64,000 nt of DNA from Beta vulgaris subsp. vulgaris (Eukaryota > Streptophyta > Magnoliopsida > Caryophyllales > Amaranthaceae), in contig NC_079205.1 of assembly GCF_026745355.1 (NCBI RefSeq), positions 47,070,027 to 47,134,026 of the forward strand, read 5' to 3'. A model generated the notes under the pieces. That model ran no database searches. It saw nothing but the letters and a program-made list of their open reading frames with translations, and was not told the origin of the DNA. Made by a program: the position numbers and the translations under genes. Positions 1 to 11,734 of this stretch are shown here, one piece after another (positions within the stretch are counted from its first letter, which is position 1; every line of letters starts with the position of its first letter).

Positions 1-1058
1 TTATCGAGTGTAATTTTGGATGCAGATTCAAAGATGTTAATTTTTATTTGGTGTTTTGCTTCGTTCTTTGTATTCTCCAAAAGAATCCATTAATACTCTT
101 CCGTCTCTTCTTATTCACAAAAATTTATAATCTTTATAATTTAACTTAGTACGTGATCCCTAAATTTTGCAAGACTGTCCGATACGGAGATATAATAATT
201 TCCTAGAGCATCTTTCAAAACCTAGAATTGTTCTAGAAAATGCCTACCAAGTACTAAGTGGAGATCACCTTATCAATTAGGAAGACGCTTAAAGTACACA
301 AGCACTCTGTATAATTTCCCATCAAAGTTTTATAAACTTACAACTTTGGTGGGCTTGTTCACATCAAACCAGAAGTACATTGATATACATGAATACCTCC
401 CATCTTTATGATATGGTTGTTGAGTATTATGTCATATCTTTTTTGTTGGGAAACCCTATTTAGCTACACAACACAAAAACTTTGAAGATAGAATAGCAAA
501 CAAATATTGCCAAGTTGAGCACACAATAATGTGTATAGATTCATTATAACACATATCCGGATTATAAATTTGTCTTGACTACGCTATCATTCAATAGCAT
601 CACATGATGCCTCTTTGTTGGTTGCTTAAATACATATGTATACATATTGTAATATTTATTAGTATGGTAAAAATATGAAGAAGTGTTTGTGAAGTACGTG
701 TTTATTTGTATGCCATTAATGGGAGTTTCCTATGATCAACAAAACCACCCCTTGGAAAGTTGTCCCCAACAGCATGCTGAGATTTCGTCTTTATGTGATA
801 TTTGGGGAAACTTGCAATAGTGTGAAAAGAGAACTGTGGCTTGTGACTTGTGAACATGCAGGTGACGTGCGCATGCATATGATAATATCAATATGGTCCA
901 GCTTATCAATATCATGGTCCCTGCCTTGGCCAACATATACCTATTCTTTCTCTTGCTTTGATTCTCTCTAACCATTTTTTGGGAGAGGGGTCACCTCTAT
1001 CTTCAAAATGAGTAATTAGTATAAATTTGCCCTATCTCATTTCAGTAGATACTGGTCA
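1..1058. other. AT-rich intergenic DNA, no gene recognised
   Basis: The only ORFs here are short, overlap each other on opposite strands (around 732-975) and have no recognisable motif. I see no RNA gene and no transposon terminus before the MITE that starts near 1059. Confidence 0.6.
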
Positions 1059-2012
1059 GGATGCGTTTTCTTCACATTAATACATTAAGTTTCAGGTCCA
1101 ATTGGTTCAGTTCATATAAGTTTTAATCAGGGTCAATCAGGACAACAAGTTCCAATCAACTCTAATAAGGTTCAATAAGTTTCAATCAGGTGCACTAAGT
1201 TTCAAACAGGTCTAATCAGGTCCAATAAGTTTCAATAAGGTCCAAATAGTCAATGATCAATAAATATTTGTATTATTATCTATTATTTTATTATTCATAT
1301 TACTATTAGCTGATTATGTTATTATTTGAAATTTTAATTAAAGTACCACAATGATTATATCGTATTATACTTGTATTTATCGTCTATTATATTATTAAAT
1401 GTTTGTATTATTGTCTAATATTTTATTATTTATATTAGCATTATCTAATTATGTTATAATTAAAAAAAATATATTAATTCCATATTTTTCTGCACGTGGT
1501 AATTTCTCACTTGTTAGCAATAAATGTTAATGATCAACTTTTGGTTTTCTACTAGAGATCCATGAAATCAAAACAAGACTATTAAATATATTAGTGGTGG
1601 AAGTTGTGTATAGGCAAGTATATAAATAGTATATTCTTTTGTTAAATTGTTAATCATAAGAGATAATTAATAATAATTGTTTTCTTAAAGGGAAAATTTT
1701 AATAATTATTGTTTCATAATAAATTTTGAGGGGTAGTATTTACGTTAGGGGTAATATTTATGTTATTACTCATCAATTTTTTGTCTAATAAGGTCAAATA
1801 AGTTCCAATTAGGTCTAATAAGGTCTAATAAGTTTCAATGAGGTCTAATAAGTTTCAATTAGGTTCGATAAGGTGAATAAGTTTCAACCAGGTTCAATCT
1901 GGTCCAATAAGTTAAATCAGGTCCAATTAGGTCTAATAGGTTCAAATCCAATAAGTTCAGTTCAGACAAGTTCAATTCAGTTTAGGGTTATTCAGGTGAA
2001 GAGAACGCACCC
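1059..2012. mobile_element. MITE with terminal inverted repeats and subterminal TTCAATAAGG-type arrays
   Basis: The left end reads GGATGCGTTTTCTTCAC (1059-1075). The right end, read on the other strand, gives GGGTGCGTTCTCTTCAC (1996-2012), so the two ends are inverted repeats with few mismatches. Just inside each end (about 1090-1245 and 1790-1985) is a degenerate array of 10-12-bp units such as TCCAATAAGTT and TTCAATCAGG, in the same orientation at both ends. The middle is very AT-rich and has no ORF. Such subterminal arrays are typical of non-autonomous DNA transposons, where they can serve as transposase-binding sites. No unambiguous TSD was found, so the superfamily is open; a Tourist-like or hAT-like origin is possible. 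Confidence 0.65.
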
Positions 2013-2686
2013 TAAGTATATTATATATATTTTTATTTATTAGGAGAGATAATTGACCAAATGATCGACTTAGGCTAGACTACTAGTCTGTAGGGTACAA
2101 CAACTCAGAAGCTGACACAAGGCTTAATATACTAGAAGACAACATGCATAAAGCCCATGCTCGATCGCCACAACAAGAGTAAATTTTCCCAATTTTTATT
2201 GGAATGATAATTTAAACCCTGGGTAAAATACTGGAATTTTGGGTCATATTTTAGTAAGCTAACAGCCTTCCACCTCTTCCTCATTGTGAATATATCGTAT
2301 AAAAATGCTGAAAAGCAAAAAAAAAATTAATGGTTCTTTTCTCCTATACTACCTTATAAATCTTGTGAAAGGAGAAATGTAAGCTTTTTCCTTATGGGAG
2401 ATGGGAGTATTGCCAGTTAGGGGAATGAGCAAGAGGAGAATAATTAATTTGTTAGTTGTTAATAATTTATTTGTTTGGTATAAAAAGAGGGGGTAGAAAC
2501 CCAACAAGAAGTTGTTAATAATGAATTACCTAAAAAAATAGGTAAAACATTGTCGGGTAACTTGTTTAAGCTGGTAAGATTGTTTACAATATATATTATT
2601 AAGTAAAATATACGTAACAAAGGAGTACCATATTGAAGCAAAGTATTGATATGATTGGTTAGACAACTAATATTTATTAGTAACTA
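2013..2686. other. Intergenic, nothing recognised
   Basis: AT-rich sequence without a credible ORF, RNA gene or transposon end. The only long ORF (2459-2641, minus strand) has no recognisable motif. Confidence 0.5.
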
Positions 2687-2943
2687 CTTCCTTCTGTCTC
2701 TTAATAAATTTCTCATTTCTAATCATAACACTATTTATAAGTACGAAAATTTTCCATAATTTTTTTAATAAATAAGAAAAAACATAGCTATTCTGAGTTT
2801 TATTTAATTCCTTTCTTGGTATATATTACGAAAATCAAACTTTTGTAATTTACTAATATGTTATTAGAGTTACTAGTAATACAAAATGTGCATTAACAAA
2901 CATAAAAAGTAAAAATAGAAAATCTATTGAGAGACAGAAGAAG
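2687..2943. mobile_element. Stowaway-type MITE (Tc1/mariner)
   Basis: Bounded by TA on both sides (2685-2686 and 2944-2945). The ends are CTTCCTTCTGTCTCTTAAT and its approximate reverse complement ending GAGAGACAGAAGAAG. The plant Stowaway consensus begins CTCCCTCCGT, so this copy is diverged. No coding capacity. Confidence 0.75.
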
Positions 2944-3007
2944 TATATGTAGCGAACTTGAATAATTAACTAGCTTAAAATTATAGCTAATGATTTTTAA
3001 AAAATTA

Positions 3008-3236
3008 CTCCCTCCGTCCTCTATTAGTTTACCCGTATTTCTTTTAAGGGTGTCCCTTATTAGTTTACCCCTTTCTTTTTTTGCTATTTTTGGAAGGAGA
3101 CCACAAACTTTTCATCACACATACATTCAACTTTAATATAAAATAATAGTTTCTCTTTCTTTCTATGACTCTCAACATTATTTCTCCTAAAATTCTGTGC
3201 AAAAGAAAGGGGTAAACTAATAGATGACGAAGGGAG
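3008..3236. mobile_element. Stowaway-type MITE
   Basis: The left end CTCCCTCCGTCCTCTATTAG matches the inverted right end around 3210-3236 (GTAAACTAATAGATGACGAAGGGAG). TA dinucleotides flank it at 3006-3007 and 3237-3238, as expected for Stowaway TSDs. AT-rich interior, no ORF. Confidence 0.88.
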
Positions 3237-3345
3237 TATTTACCTTTTGTCTCCTTGTCTTTTTCTTACTCAAAACCCTAGTCTTTAGTGTTGGACACTT
3301 CTAGGGACCGTCATTGGTTTACAATAGATGGTATGCCTCTATTTT

Positions 3346-4796
3346 GAGTTTTTCCCCAAACAATGCTAATTTAAAATTTTATTTCCAATTTAGCCAAGTC
3401 TAAAATTATTTCTAACACTACCGTCCACGTAAAATAGAAAGGTGCAAAATAATTCTTTTAATTGCCTTATTAGTAGGAAACCGCTAATTCGAATAGTGGT
3501 TGAAATTTTTCATGAATCGGTACTTGCAGTAGCGGTTGACTCAACTACACCACTACTCTCAGTACCAAGAAGAAAATTAAAAAAAAATAGAGAAAAACAA
3601 CTGCATCATACAATATCAATGAATGAATAGATGATAATATCTCATATATACTTCTTCCGTTTCATAATAGATATCACATTGTTGTTAAAACGGACTCTTA
3701 GGCAAAATTTCCTAAGCATGTTTAAGTAGTATAAAATGAAGTAGATTAATTGTAGTGGTCCCCATGTGAAAGGAGGGAAAAAACTGTTGGGGACCACATA
3801 TAAAGTGAAGTAAATTAGTGTACTCAAAACAAGTTAATAAGGGTAAAATGGTAAAAGTATTAGGCAAAAGTTACTAATTAAATAAGGGGAAAAAAATATT
3901 GTTGCATCTATTTTGAAACACCCAAAAATGTACAATGTGACATCTATTATGAAACGGAGGAAGTATATGATTCTTCTTCTCTTACATTATGAATAAATAA
4001 AGTACATAACAACAATCAATATTAATTAAACAAACAACAGTTTCGAAAATTGACATCAATTTATGGTATCAATTACCAATGAATAACTTTAGAAAGGGAG
4101 TCGTGAATTGTAATCAAGAACTAGGGCTAGAGGTGGAAGGATGACCAACTCAAATCTGACATGAGCACAAATGTTCACAGCCGATGGCAAATCTAATGGA
4201 GATTGTTGAAGGGTGGTCGGCATCTCATGGCGTGGTGGCGACGAATGGCGGATGAGGCTATCGATGGTTGGCCGAGCGGAGGAGGTTGTCGATGGGTACA
4301 GTGGTCGCGATGGAGGTTGATAGAGAAAGTGTCTTATATATGGGCAATGGGTCGCACCACATCACAAGAAGAGAGAGTCATTCACAAGACAAAAGGGATT
4401 CCACCTTAAAATCATATGGCAGTAAGGATAATATATATCCCCTTGCATTATAAAGTAAACTCATCTGTCTTCTTTTATCAACGTGAGACACTCAAATGTG
4501 TTGTGCGGTATACATCATAGTTTGAACAAAGAGAAGTCTTATTTATTTGGGGAAGTGTAAAGAGAGAGAAAGCAGGGTTAATAAGATTATATGACTTGGG
4601 TCATCAGCGAACCACTAGTCCTGTTAATGTATCTTAAATGAATCGCTAATGGCATTAGCAGTTCTACTCTGATTTTTTTTATATAAAAAAATTATTTTCT
4701 ACATATATCTCACGTGGACGGTAGGGTCAAAAATAATTTTAGACTTGACGTGAATTGAAAATTAATTTTTAAACAAGCATTATTTGGGAAAAATTC
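3346..4796. mobile_element. Non-autonomous Mutator-like element, decayed relative of the one at 41583-45799
   Basis: The ends are long inverted repeats of roughly 80-100 bp. The left begins GAGTTTTTCCCCAAACAATG; the right, read inverted, begins GAATTTTTCCCAAATAATGC. Both continue through a shared ACCGTCCACGT block (3421-3430 and 4711-4721). The 9 bp outside each end are CTCTATTTT (3337-3345) and CTTTATATT (4797-4805), matching at 7 of 9, as expected for an old Mutator-type TSD. Decayed ACCGCTA...TAGCGGT palindromes are visible at 3478-3501 and 3515-3537. The terminal GAATTTTT..AATGC and ACCGTCC..ACGT blocks are shared with the element at 41583-45799. No transposase remains; short ORFs at 4203-4453 have no recognisable domain. 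A Stowaway is nested at 3651-3963. Confidence 0.7.
3651..3963. mobile_element. Stowaway-type MITE nested in the Mutator-like element
   Basis: The left end CTTCTTCCGTTTCATAATAG and the inverted right end (CTATTATGAAACGGAGGAAG) are complementary. TA flanks both ends (3649-3650 and 3964-3965). It lies inside 3346-4796 and therefore inserted later. Confidence 0.85.
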
Positions 4797-6319
4797 CTTT
4801 ATATTCCAACTTTTTGTTTACTCTGCTAGTTGTAGTTGTAGCTTAAATCATCTGAGAGTCCATCTATCTCATCTCTTGATGGCGGATTTTTAAATTTTTA
4901 TTTGTTTACTGTTAAGGATTTGCTTATCTATCTAGCGGTGTCAAAATAGGTCCTTAAACAGGTTCTGGGACCTGGGTATACCACTATGAACCAGGTCATA
5001 CCTGGACGGGTCATGATTCTGACAATCAGTAGCAACAAAGCTAATAATAGCGATAACAATAGTAAACATAATGTGGTATATGTGTATATGTTGTGACTAT
5101 ATGTGATGAAGTATAAACAAATTATTTTATCAAGATGTTTAATCATTTTAGTAGTACATTGGTAATGAAATAATTGTAAAACCATTCTAAATACTATATT
5201 GATTATAAATTAGTACACCGACTCTTGATATGTTATAATATTGTAACAAATGACAATCATATGTTTACAACAACGGTTCTTATGAGGCCTAAATGATTAT
5301 AACGAAAGTTCATATGTTGTACGATAATAATAATAATAAAAAATATAACAACAGTTTATATAAATCATATTGAACATAACCATAAGTCAATAAGTTAACA
5401 AGTACTAAATAGATAGTAATCTATTAACAACCATAAGTTAATTTAGCATTTAGTCAGTTACTCACTTAGACTTATACGAACTCAATAACTCACTAGTCTG
5501 TTCCTAGATAGTTGAAAGAAGTTGTTACTAGATAAAATTAATTAATGTATCAATATAGATTATAAGCTAATTCAAGAATAATACACTATTTTAGCTAATA
5601 GTCTTCATGTGAAATACATTTCAAAACTAAAAACATGTATTTGGATTGAAAAAAGTTGTTATTAGACGAGATTAATGAATGCATCACTTAAATAAATATA
5701 ATTATACTATTACTTAATTGAGTATGGACTGATAGTTGTATAAATAATGCTATAAGGAGTCTAATAGAAATTTAGAAACTCAATTCACAATTTTGATCTA
5801 ATAATAATATTAATAATAATAATAATAACAATAATAATAATAATTCTAATACTAATAATAATAATACTACTAATAATAATAATACTATGCTAATTAATAA
5901 ATGATAGTTATACTTAAATAATACTAATAATAACTTCAATAAAGATAATTGAAATTTTAAATTATAATGAAATAATAATAATTAACTAATTACTAAAGAT
6001 TGTAAGTTACTAAATCAAGACACCAACTATTAAGATGATAAGAATATAAGATCATCAATCCACGTGCTAGGTCATTAATCGATGTGCTAGGTTATTCTAT
6101 TTTCTATTGTCTAAAGAATGATATCATGGATCATCAATTAGAACCATTAATATGAGAAGGATTAAAAATTTTAAGAGAGTTGAAATAGCACTATCTCGTT
6201 GAAAGGTTCCATACATCTGTCTTTTCTCAACGCGTTTCTTTAGACAAAGACTCCGTTTTTTCCTCTGTTCCGATAGTAAATATTTCTCGGGCCGTGGAGT
6301 GTTAACAAAACCCATGTTT
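4797..6319. other. AT-rich intergenic DNA
   Basis: No gene recognised. Around 4935 the sequence TAGCGGTGTCAAAATAGG resembles a hAT MITE terminus and is followed by CCTGGGTATACC-like text, but no matching right end was found. Trinucleotide AAT repeats occur at about 5796-5885. The minus-strand ORF at 6124-6525 is a shadow crossing the LINE boundary. Confidence 0.5.
5796..5885. repeat. Imperfect (AAT)n microsatellite
   Basis: Runs of AAT/TAA interrupted by occasional C, in AT-rich DNA. No sign of function. Confidence 0.8.
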
Positions 6320-6395
6320 GAATTGAAATTGAGATGAATCTTCGCGCTCTTGACTTTTCTCTCGGCGTAGGATACCTTATCATGCGCTTGGCGCC

Positions 6396-7628
6396 ATGGC
6401 AAGAAAAGCCAAAAGCTCAAATTCGTCCACAGATTCAATATCGATGAATAAACAAAAAGGCAGTGTCTCTGATTCGATGGCGAAGAAGACAAAATCCATG
6501 GATGAACTTTTGGGGGTTTCAGCAATGACAGTGGAATCGGATGATTCGGAAGAGGAAGGTGAAACTCCCACCCCTAAAGCTTCAATTGCAGCGATGAAGA
6601 ATCAGATGGAGGATCATCATACCTTTTCATCATGGCTATCGGTGATGAAAACTGGACAATCACCCATGGAGAATGATCAGGTAATCCCAATCTTGAAACC
6701 TGATAGTAATGTTAGTGGATTGAAAGATGATGTAGTGCAAATAGTGATCGATGACATTCAAGATAAAGTAACTTATTGGAATTCGTCAATTATATGCTCC
6801 GTAATTGGTGCGAATCCACCATTAACTGTAATTGATGGTTTCTTTAGACGAATTTGGAAGAATATGGGCATTGATAAGATAGCCAGCATTGATCATGGTG
6901 TATTCATTGTCCGATTTACTTCTATAGAAAATCGCAATAAAATTCTAGCTGAAAATAGACCTATATTTGATACGAAACCTGTTGTGTGTAACCCATGGCA
7001 CAAAGACATTGTTGATTTCAAGAAAGAGATAAAAGTTATTCCTATATGGATACAACTTAAGAATCTGGAGCTGAAATTTTGGAGAAACAGGTGTTTGAGT
7101 AAAATTGTGGGTTCAGTTGGAAAATTTATACAATTATACCAAGAAACCATCAATAGGGACAAGTTGCAATTTGCTAGAGTGCAAATAGAGGTGGCTATAT
7201 CACAACATTTACCTGATGTGGTGAAGTTCCAAGATGAGAATGGTAATATGAAGGAGATTAAAATTGGTTATGAATGGCGACCCACTATGTGCACTCATTG
7301 CCACCTACTGGGTCATGTATTTGAGGATTGTAAGAAGAGACATGGTAGACCACAGAGGGAGGTAAAAAAACGGGTTCAAGAAGCCACTAAGGTGGTACCA
7401 GTTGCAGGGCTGCAGCAGGAGGAAAATGGTGGGTGTACTAGTGTAGTACAACCTGGTCAGAGTAGGAAGGAAAAGTGTTCAGGAGTGGCTGTGAGCAACT
7501 CATTTCAGGTTCTGGATGTTCAAGAGGTCTCAGATGATGGAAGATTGCAGGAAAAGGAGAAGATGGAGGAGGGACAAAGGGCTGAGATAGGGGAGGGAGG
7601 TGGAAGGCCTCCTAACATGGACGGATAG
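6396..7628 (+). CDS. LINE ORF1 protein: DUF4283 domain plus CCHC zinc knuckle
   Basis: Intact 410-residue ORF starting 60 bp inside the element. Residues 1-110 are a Ser/Lys-rich, low-complexity leader. A DUF4283-type region follows (about 125-270; [19 protein letters not shown], then [15 protein letters not shown]). A zinc knuckle comes next at about 299-312 ([14 protein letters not shown], pattern C-x2-C-x4-H-x4-C). The C-terminus is Glu/Gly-rich. Plant L1 ORF1 proteins of this type are nucleic-acid chaperones that coat the LINE RNA; that role is family knowledge. The start is the first ATG after the TSD and suits a GCGCCATGGC context. The same protein, broken, is encoded by the LINE at 35828-38885. 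Confidence 0.88.
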   Translation: MARKAKSSNSSTDSISMNKQKGSVSDSMAKKTKSMDELLGVSAMTVESDDSEEEGETPTPKASIAAMKNQMEDHHTFSSWLSVMKTGQSPMENDQVIPILKPDSNVSGLKDDVVQIVIDDIQDKVTYWNSSIICSVIGANPPLTVIDGFFRRIWKNMGIDKIASIDHGVFIVRFTSIENRNKILAENRPIFDTKPVVCNPWHKDIVDFKKEIKVIPIWIQLKNLELKFWRNRCLSKIVGSVGKFIQLYQETINRDKLQFARVQIEVAISQHLPDVVKFQDENGNMKEIKIGYEWRPTMCTHCHLLGHVFEDCKKRHGRPQREVKKRVQEATKVVPVAGLQQEENGGCTSVVQPGQSRKEKCSGVAVSNSFQVLDVQEVSDDGRLQEKEKMEEGQRAEIGEGGGRPPNMDG

Positions 7629-8271
7629 GATGCTGTGTTGGAATGTCAGGGGGGCAAATAGGGCTGATAAGCAGAGAGATATTGGATGCTTTCTGAAATA
7701 AAATAAATGCAGCCTAGTTTGTCTTCTTGAAACAAAAGTTAAGGCTCAAAACTTGGGAGCCTTATACTTGAAGTTGTTTGGGGGGTGGCCATTTACCTCA
7801 AATAGTATGCATCACCCAGGGGGAAGGATAATCCTATCCTAGAACCCTGTGGAGTTTCAGGTCAGTCCACACTGGAGTTCAAGTCAATTCATTCACTGTA
7901 AAATAGTACCTAAGCATGGAGAAGAGTTTGATTACTCTTTTATATATGCTCATAATACTCAAGGGGAGAGGAAGACCCTCTGGGAGGACTTGGGTAAGTT
8001 AGGTGGGAGAATTCAGGGTCCCTAGATACTCATGGGGGATTTTAATTGTGTGTTAAACACAGATGAAAGGATTGGAAGTGCAATCAGATTGCAGGAAATG
8101 CAGGATTTTCATAATTGCATTAGTTTATGTGCAATTGAGGATGCCAAGTATTGTGGAATTTTTTTCACATGGAACAATAAACAAGAGGGCAGTAGTAGAG
8201 TGTTCTCTAAACAAGAGGGCAGTAGTAATAAATACCCTGCTACTGAAGTGTGTTTCAAGAATGAGGGGTAA
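7628..8271 (+). pseudogene. LINE ORF2, endonuclease (EEP) part, broken
   Basis: Begins MLCWNVRGANRADKQRDI just after ORF1 and continues LVCLLETKVKAQNLGALY and FIYAHNTQGERKTLWEDL to MGDFNCVLNTDERIGS. This is the apurinic-like endonuclease fold that nicks target DNA in L1 elements; LLETKV holds the metal-binding Glu and GDFN the catalytic Asp/Asn. At least three in-frame stops interrupt it (near 7700, 7840 and 8023). Near 8178-8226 a short unit, AAACAAGAGGGCAGTAGTA, is duplicated, and the end of the endonuclease (the SDH region) is missing, so an internal deletion or rearrangement has occurred. Confidence 0.85.
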
Positions 8272-10961
8272 TTTGACCATTCCCGCTGTTACAGGGGGTA
8301 AGAAACCTTTCAGGTTCTTTAAAATGTGGCAGACACATCCTCAGTATATGGATATTATTACTCAGGCTTGGCAACAGACTCAAAGTGGAACTAAAATGTT
8401 CTTACTGGTTAAGAAGTTGAAAGCAGTCAAGGGTGAACTAAAGAAGTTGAATAGAGAGAGATTTGGTGACATTGCAGCTCAGGATGCTAAAGCTTATCTG
8501 GCTTTTCAAGTTCTTCAGGATGCCTTACATGCTGACCCCTCTAATGAAGACATTGCTAATAGGGAGAGAGAGGCTCAGACTGAGTACTTAAGTGCTCATA
8601 AGACTTATATGCAATTTTTAGCTCAAAAAGCTAAAAGTGAATGGCTGAAGGAGGGGGATGAGAACACTAGCTTCTTTCATCAAGCAATCAAGCAAAGACA
8701 CATTCAGAATTCCATTTTCCATAAAAGACATGCATGGAAACTGGTCTACTGAACCAGCTCAGGTGCCTGAAGTATTTCTGGAGTATTATAAGGTCCTTCT
8801 TGGCTCTAAACTGCAGACTAGAATAAAACTCAAGCAATCAGTGGTAGATAATGGGCCCTTGCTAGATGATGTGATGAAGGGCCAGCTAAATGCTACATAT
8901 ACAAAGGAGGAGATCAAAGCTGCAATGTGGGCAATTGATGGAGGGAAGGCCCCTGGACCTAATGGTTTTGGTAGTTCCTTTTTCAAAGGTGCATGGGAGA
9001 TAGTAGGTGATGAGGTTTACAATGCTGTGCTGGATTTCCTTAATACAGGGAAGCTCTTGAAAGAAATAAATGCTACCGGCATCACCCTCATACCTAAGGG
9101 CAAATGTGCTGAAAGTGTTAAAGATTTTAGGCCCATCTCTTGTTGTAATGCAATCTACAAGTGCATTTCAAAAAGTGTTATGTGCCAGACTTAGTAGCAT
9201 ACTGCCTGATTTTATAGCTCAGAATTAAGGAGCCTTTGTGCAGAATAGATTCATAGTGCATAATATCATGGTATGCCAAGACTTAGTAAAAGGGTATGAA
9301 AGGAAGAAGTCTTTGGCAGGTTGTATCATTAAGCTTGACTTACAAAAAGCTTATGATACAGTTGAGTGGGACTTCCTAGAAGAAATGCTAGTGGGTCTAT
9401 AGTTTTTAGAGCACTTTATCAAGCTTCTCATGGCCTGTGTAAGGACCCCCGAGGTTTTCCCTGGCTATAAATGGTTCCCTCCATGGATTTTTTGAAGGTA
9501 AAAGAGGCTCGAGGCAAGGTGACCCTCTATCACCTCTGCTGTTTGTAGTTTGTATTGAATACTTGTCTAGAATTCTGAGGAAGGTAGGGGAGAAAGAAGG
9601 CTTCAAATTCCACCCCAAATGTAGAGATACAAAACTGACTCACCTTTGTTTTGCTGATGACATAATATTATGCTGCAAAGGTGAGTACAAGTCAGTGCAC
9701 ATGATGATGCAAGGTTTTAAACTCTTCTCAGAAACAACAGGTCTACAAGCTAGCCCTTCAAAAACTGTTGTATTCTGCTATGGTATGCACAACTCAGAAG
9801 TATAAAGGATACTTGACATGATAGGGTTCATAAAAGGTTCATTTCCATTCAGATACTTAGGCATTCCTATCTGTTCTAAGAGAAAATCTGCAGCTGAATG
9901 TGAAAAAATAGTGGAAAGAATGTGTGCAAGAATCAAGGTGTGGAGTTCAATGAACCTGTCCTTTCCTGGGAGACTAACCTTGGTTAATTCTGTGTTGATA
10001 TCACTGCAAATCTATTGGGCTCAGATCATGATATTGCCCAGACTTGTTATTAAACATATCAATAGCATCTCCAGGAGTTTCCTCTGGAGTGGTACATCAG
10101 AGTCAAGGTGCCCTGGGAAAGTTGCATGGAAGAACATATGCATAGCAAAAAGAGAAGGGGGCTGGGGTATAATAAATGGCCAGAGGTGGAATTTGGCTGC
10201 CATGGGGAAGTATGTCTGGATGATTGCAACAAAAAAAAGATAATCTATGGGTCAAATGGATCCATTCCATTTATCTGAAAGAGCAAAACTGGTGGGATTA
10301 CTCCCCAAAGGTGTATGATAGTTGGTATTGGAGAGCAATTTGCAAAGTGAAAGACATCATGAAAAGCCATATATCTGAGGTTCAGCTAGTTAACTTGCCT
10401 CTATATTTAATAAAATTGAGTTACCAACGTATGGTTCCTACAAATAGAGAGGTGTATTGGGCAAAGATGGTCTGGTGTAGACTTGGACAACCTAAGCATC
10501 GGTTAATAATGTGGTTGGTGATGCAAGGAAGGTTGAATACAAAGGATAGGCTACTGAAAATGGGCATCACTTAGGATAGTTGTTGTCTCCTTTGTGCAGA
10601 TGACATGGAAACCCATATGCATTTATTCTTCAACTGTTACTTCAGTAAGAGATGCATCATGAGCATTCTTTCGTGGTTGGGATTGCATGACACTCATCTT
10701 AATTACAATTCCCTGATAAGATGTATGCACAAGAAGAAGCAGAGTAAGTTCAGAAGAAGTGTTTTGTATGCTGCCATCACGAACACCATTTACCACATCT
10801 GGGGAGAGAGGAACAATGCCTTCTGGAACAGTCAAGTGAAGTGTATAGATATTGTCATTCATAGCATCACATACAATGTATATACTAGAATTTATAGTAT
10901 TATACCTAAGAAAATTAGCCATAATGATCATAGATGGTTTGTAGCTCTTAAAGAGAGATAG
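8272..10961 (+). pseudogene. LINE ORF2, reverse transcriptase and zf-RVT part, broken
   Basis: Pieces in several frames together spell a non-LTR reverse transcriptase: SEWLKEGDENTSFFHQ linker; GGKAPGPNGFGSSFFKGAW and LIPKGKCAESVKDFRPISCCNAIYK fingers; [19 protein letters not shown] (palm, first Asp); THLCFADDIILCCKGEY (FADD catalytic pair, near 9640-9690); then FRYLGIPICSKRKSA and the RSFLWSG thumb. The end (10224-10961) contains CCLLCADDMETHMHLFFNC, the zf-RVT zinc-binding motif, and IYHIWGERNNAFWN. Stops and frameshifts occur near 8752, 9194, 9226, 9402, 9803, 10242 and 10574. No RNase H follows. Confidence 0.88.
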
Positions 10962-11171
10962 TTTAGGCTGTGTAGCATGCTGGTGTTGTCCCTCATCTAG
11001 AGGCATGTCTCTAGTATGATCACATTGGTATATTTTGATGCAATAATACCTTACCTTGCCTATCAAAAAAAAAAAACAGAATTGAAATTGAGATACTGAT
11101 GCAAGTTCTTCCTTTCTTAACCATTACTTGTGTATTGAAACATAAAAGAGGAAAAAAAAACATGAGATCTG

Positions 11172-11209
11172 ATCTCATCCGTTGATGATTTCAATCCAAC
11201 GGATGAGAT
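11172..11209. repeat. Short inverted repeat (hairpin)
   Basis: ATCTCATCCGTTG at 11172-11184 is followed by its exact reverse complement CAACGGATGAGAT at 11197-11209, with a 12-base loop. No T-tract or gene end is nearby, so its role is unknown. It may be the remnant of a small transposon. Confidence 0.6.
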
Positions 11210-11734
11210 TATATTTAGAAACCCTAAGATTATTAGGTACAGACCCTATTTGGCACTAGCGTTTGATGTAGCGGTTAGCGGTTGGACAAGATTAAAATGC
11301 TACTTAAGAAAATTATGAGTGTTTGGTAAAGGAGTGGTTATTGATTGAAGAGTTTGAGATTGAAGAAATTTGAGTTGGAATTGGATTTATTGAAGGAACG
11401 TGAATTAGGTTTGAGTTTTTTTTATCTACCCTTCATCTTCTGGTTAGGGTTAGAGTTTCTTTTTTTCTATTTTTAATTTAGTTTGTTCATTGTTCTAAAT
11501 AGTTTCTTAATTTGGCTTGTTAATGTATATATTACAGAAACATTGCATAAATCTTCTTTAAGTCTGAATTTTTTTTAGATTTTTTATTTAGTTTGACAAT
11601 GCATATTATTTTGTACTTCATTTTTCTTGTTTTAATTAATTTATTTGTTCGTTTACTGTATTTTTCTTTTTTTGTATTTCTTTATTTAATTGTACTATGA
11701 TATGGTATGTAGAATCTCTCTTGCTTTTTCAGAA
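11210..11734. other. Intergenic, T-rich, no gene recognised
   Basis: Contains ACCCTATTTGGCACTAGCG at about 11243, which resembles a Tourist-like MITE start, but no partner end could be assigned. No credible ORF. Confidence 0.4.

Larger units (their letters stand above)
6336..11078 (+). mobile_element. 5'-complete L1-type LINE with 16-bp TSD (DUF4283 type)
   Basis: The direct repeat GAATTGAAATTGAGAT occurs immediately left (6320-6335) and right (11079-11094) of the element, a classic target-primed TSD. The element starts with a 60-bp leader, then ORF1 (6396-7628), then an endonuclease/reverse transcriptase region, and ends in CTATC followed by A12 (11065-11076). The 3' domain is a zf-RVT-like zinc-binding region; no RNase H follows, unlike the LINE at 25115-31577. 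The length of about 4.74 kb with an intact ORF1 start suggests a 5'-complete insertion. ORF2 is full of stops and frameshifts, so the copy cannot move by itself. Confidence 0.93.

Noticed and set aside
732..975. Two 79-residue ORFs on opposite strands
   Set aside because: Mutual shadows without any recognisable motif.
4203..4453. Overlapping plus-strand ORFs inside the decayed MULE
   Set aside because: Low-complexity Trp/Arg/Gly-rich text in two frames at once; no transposase or host domain.
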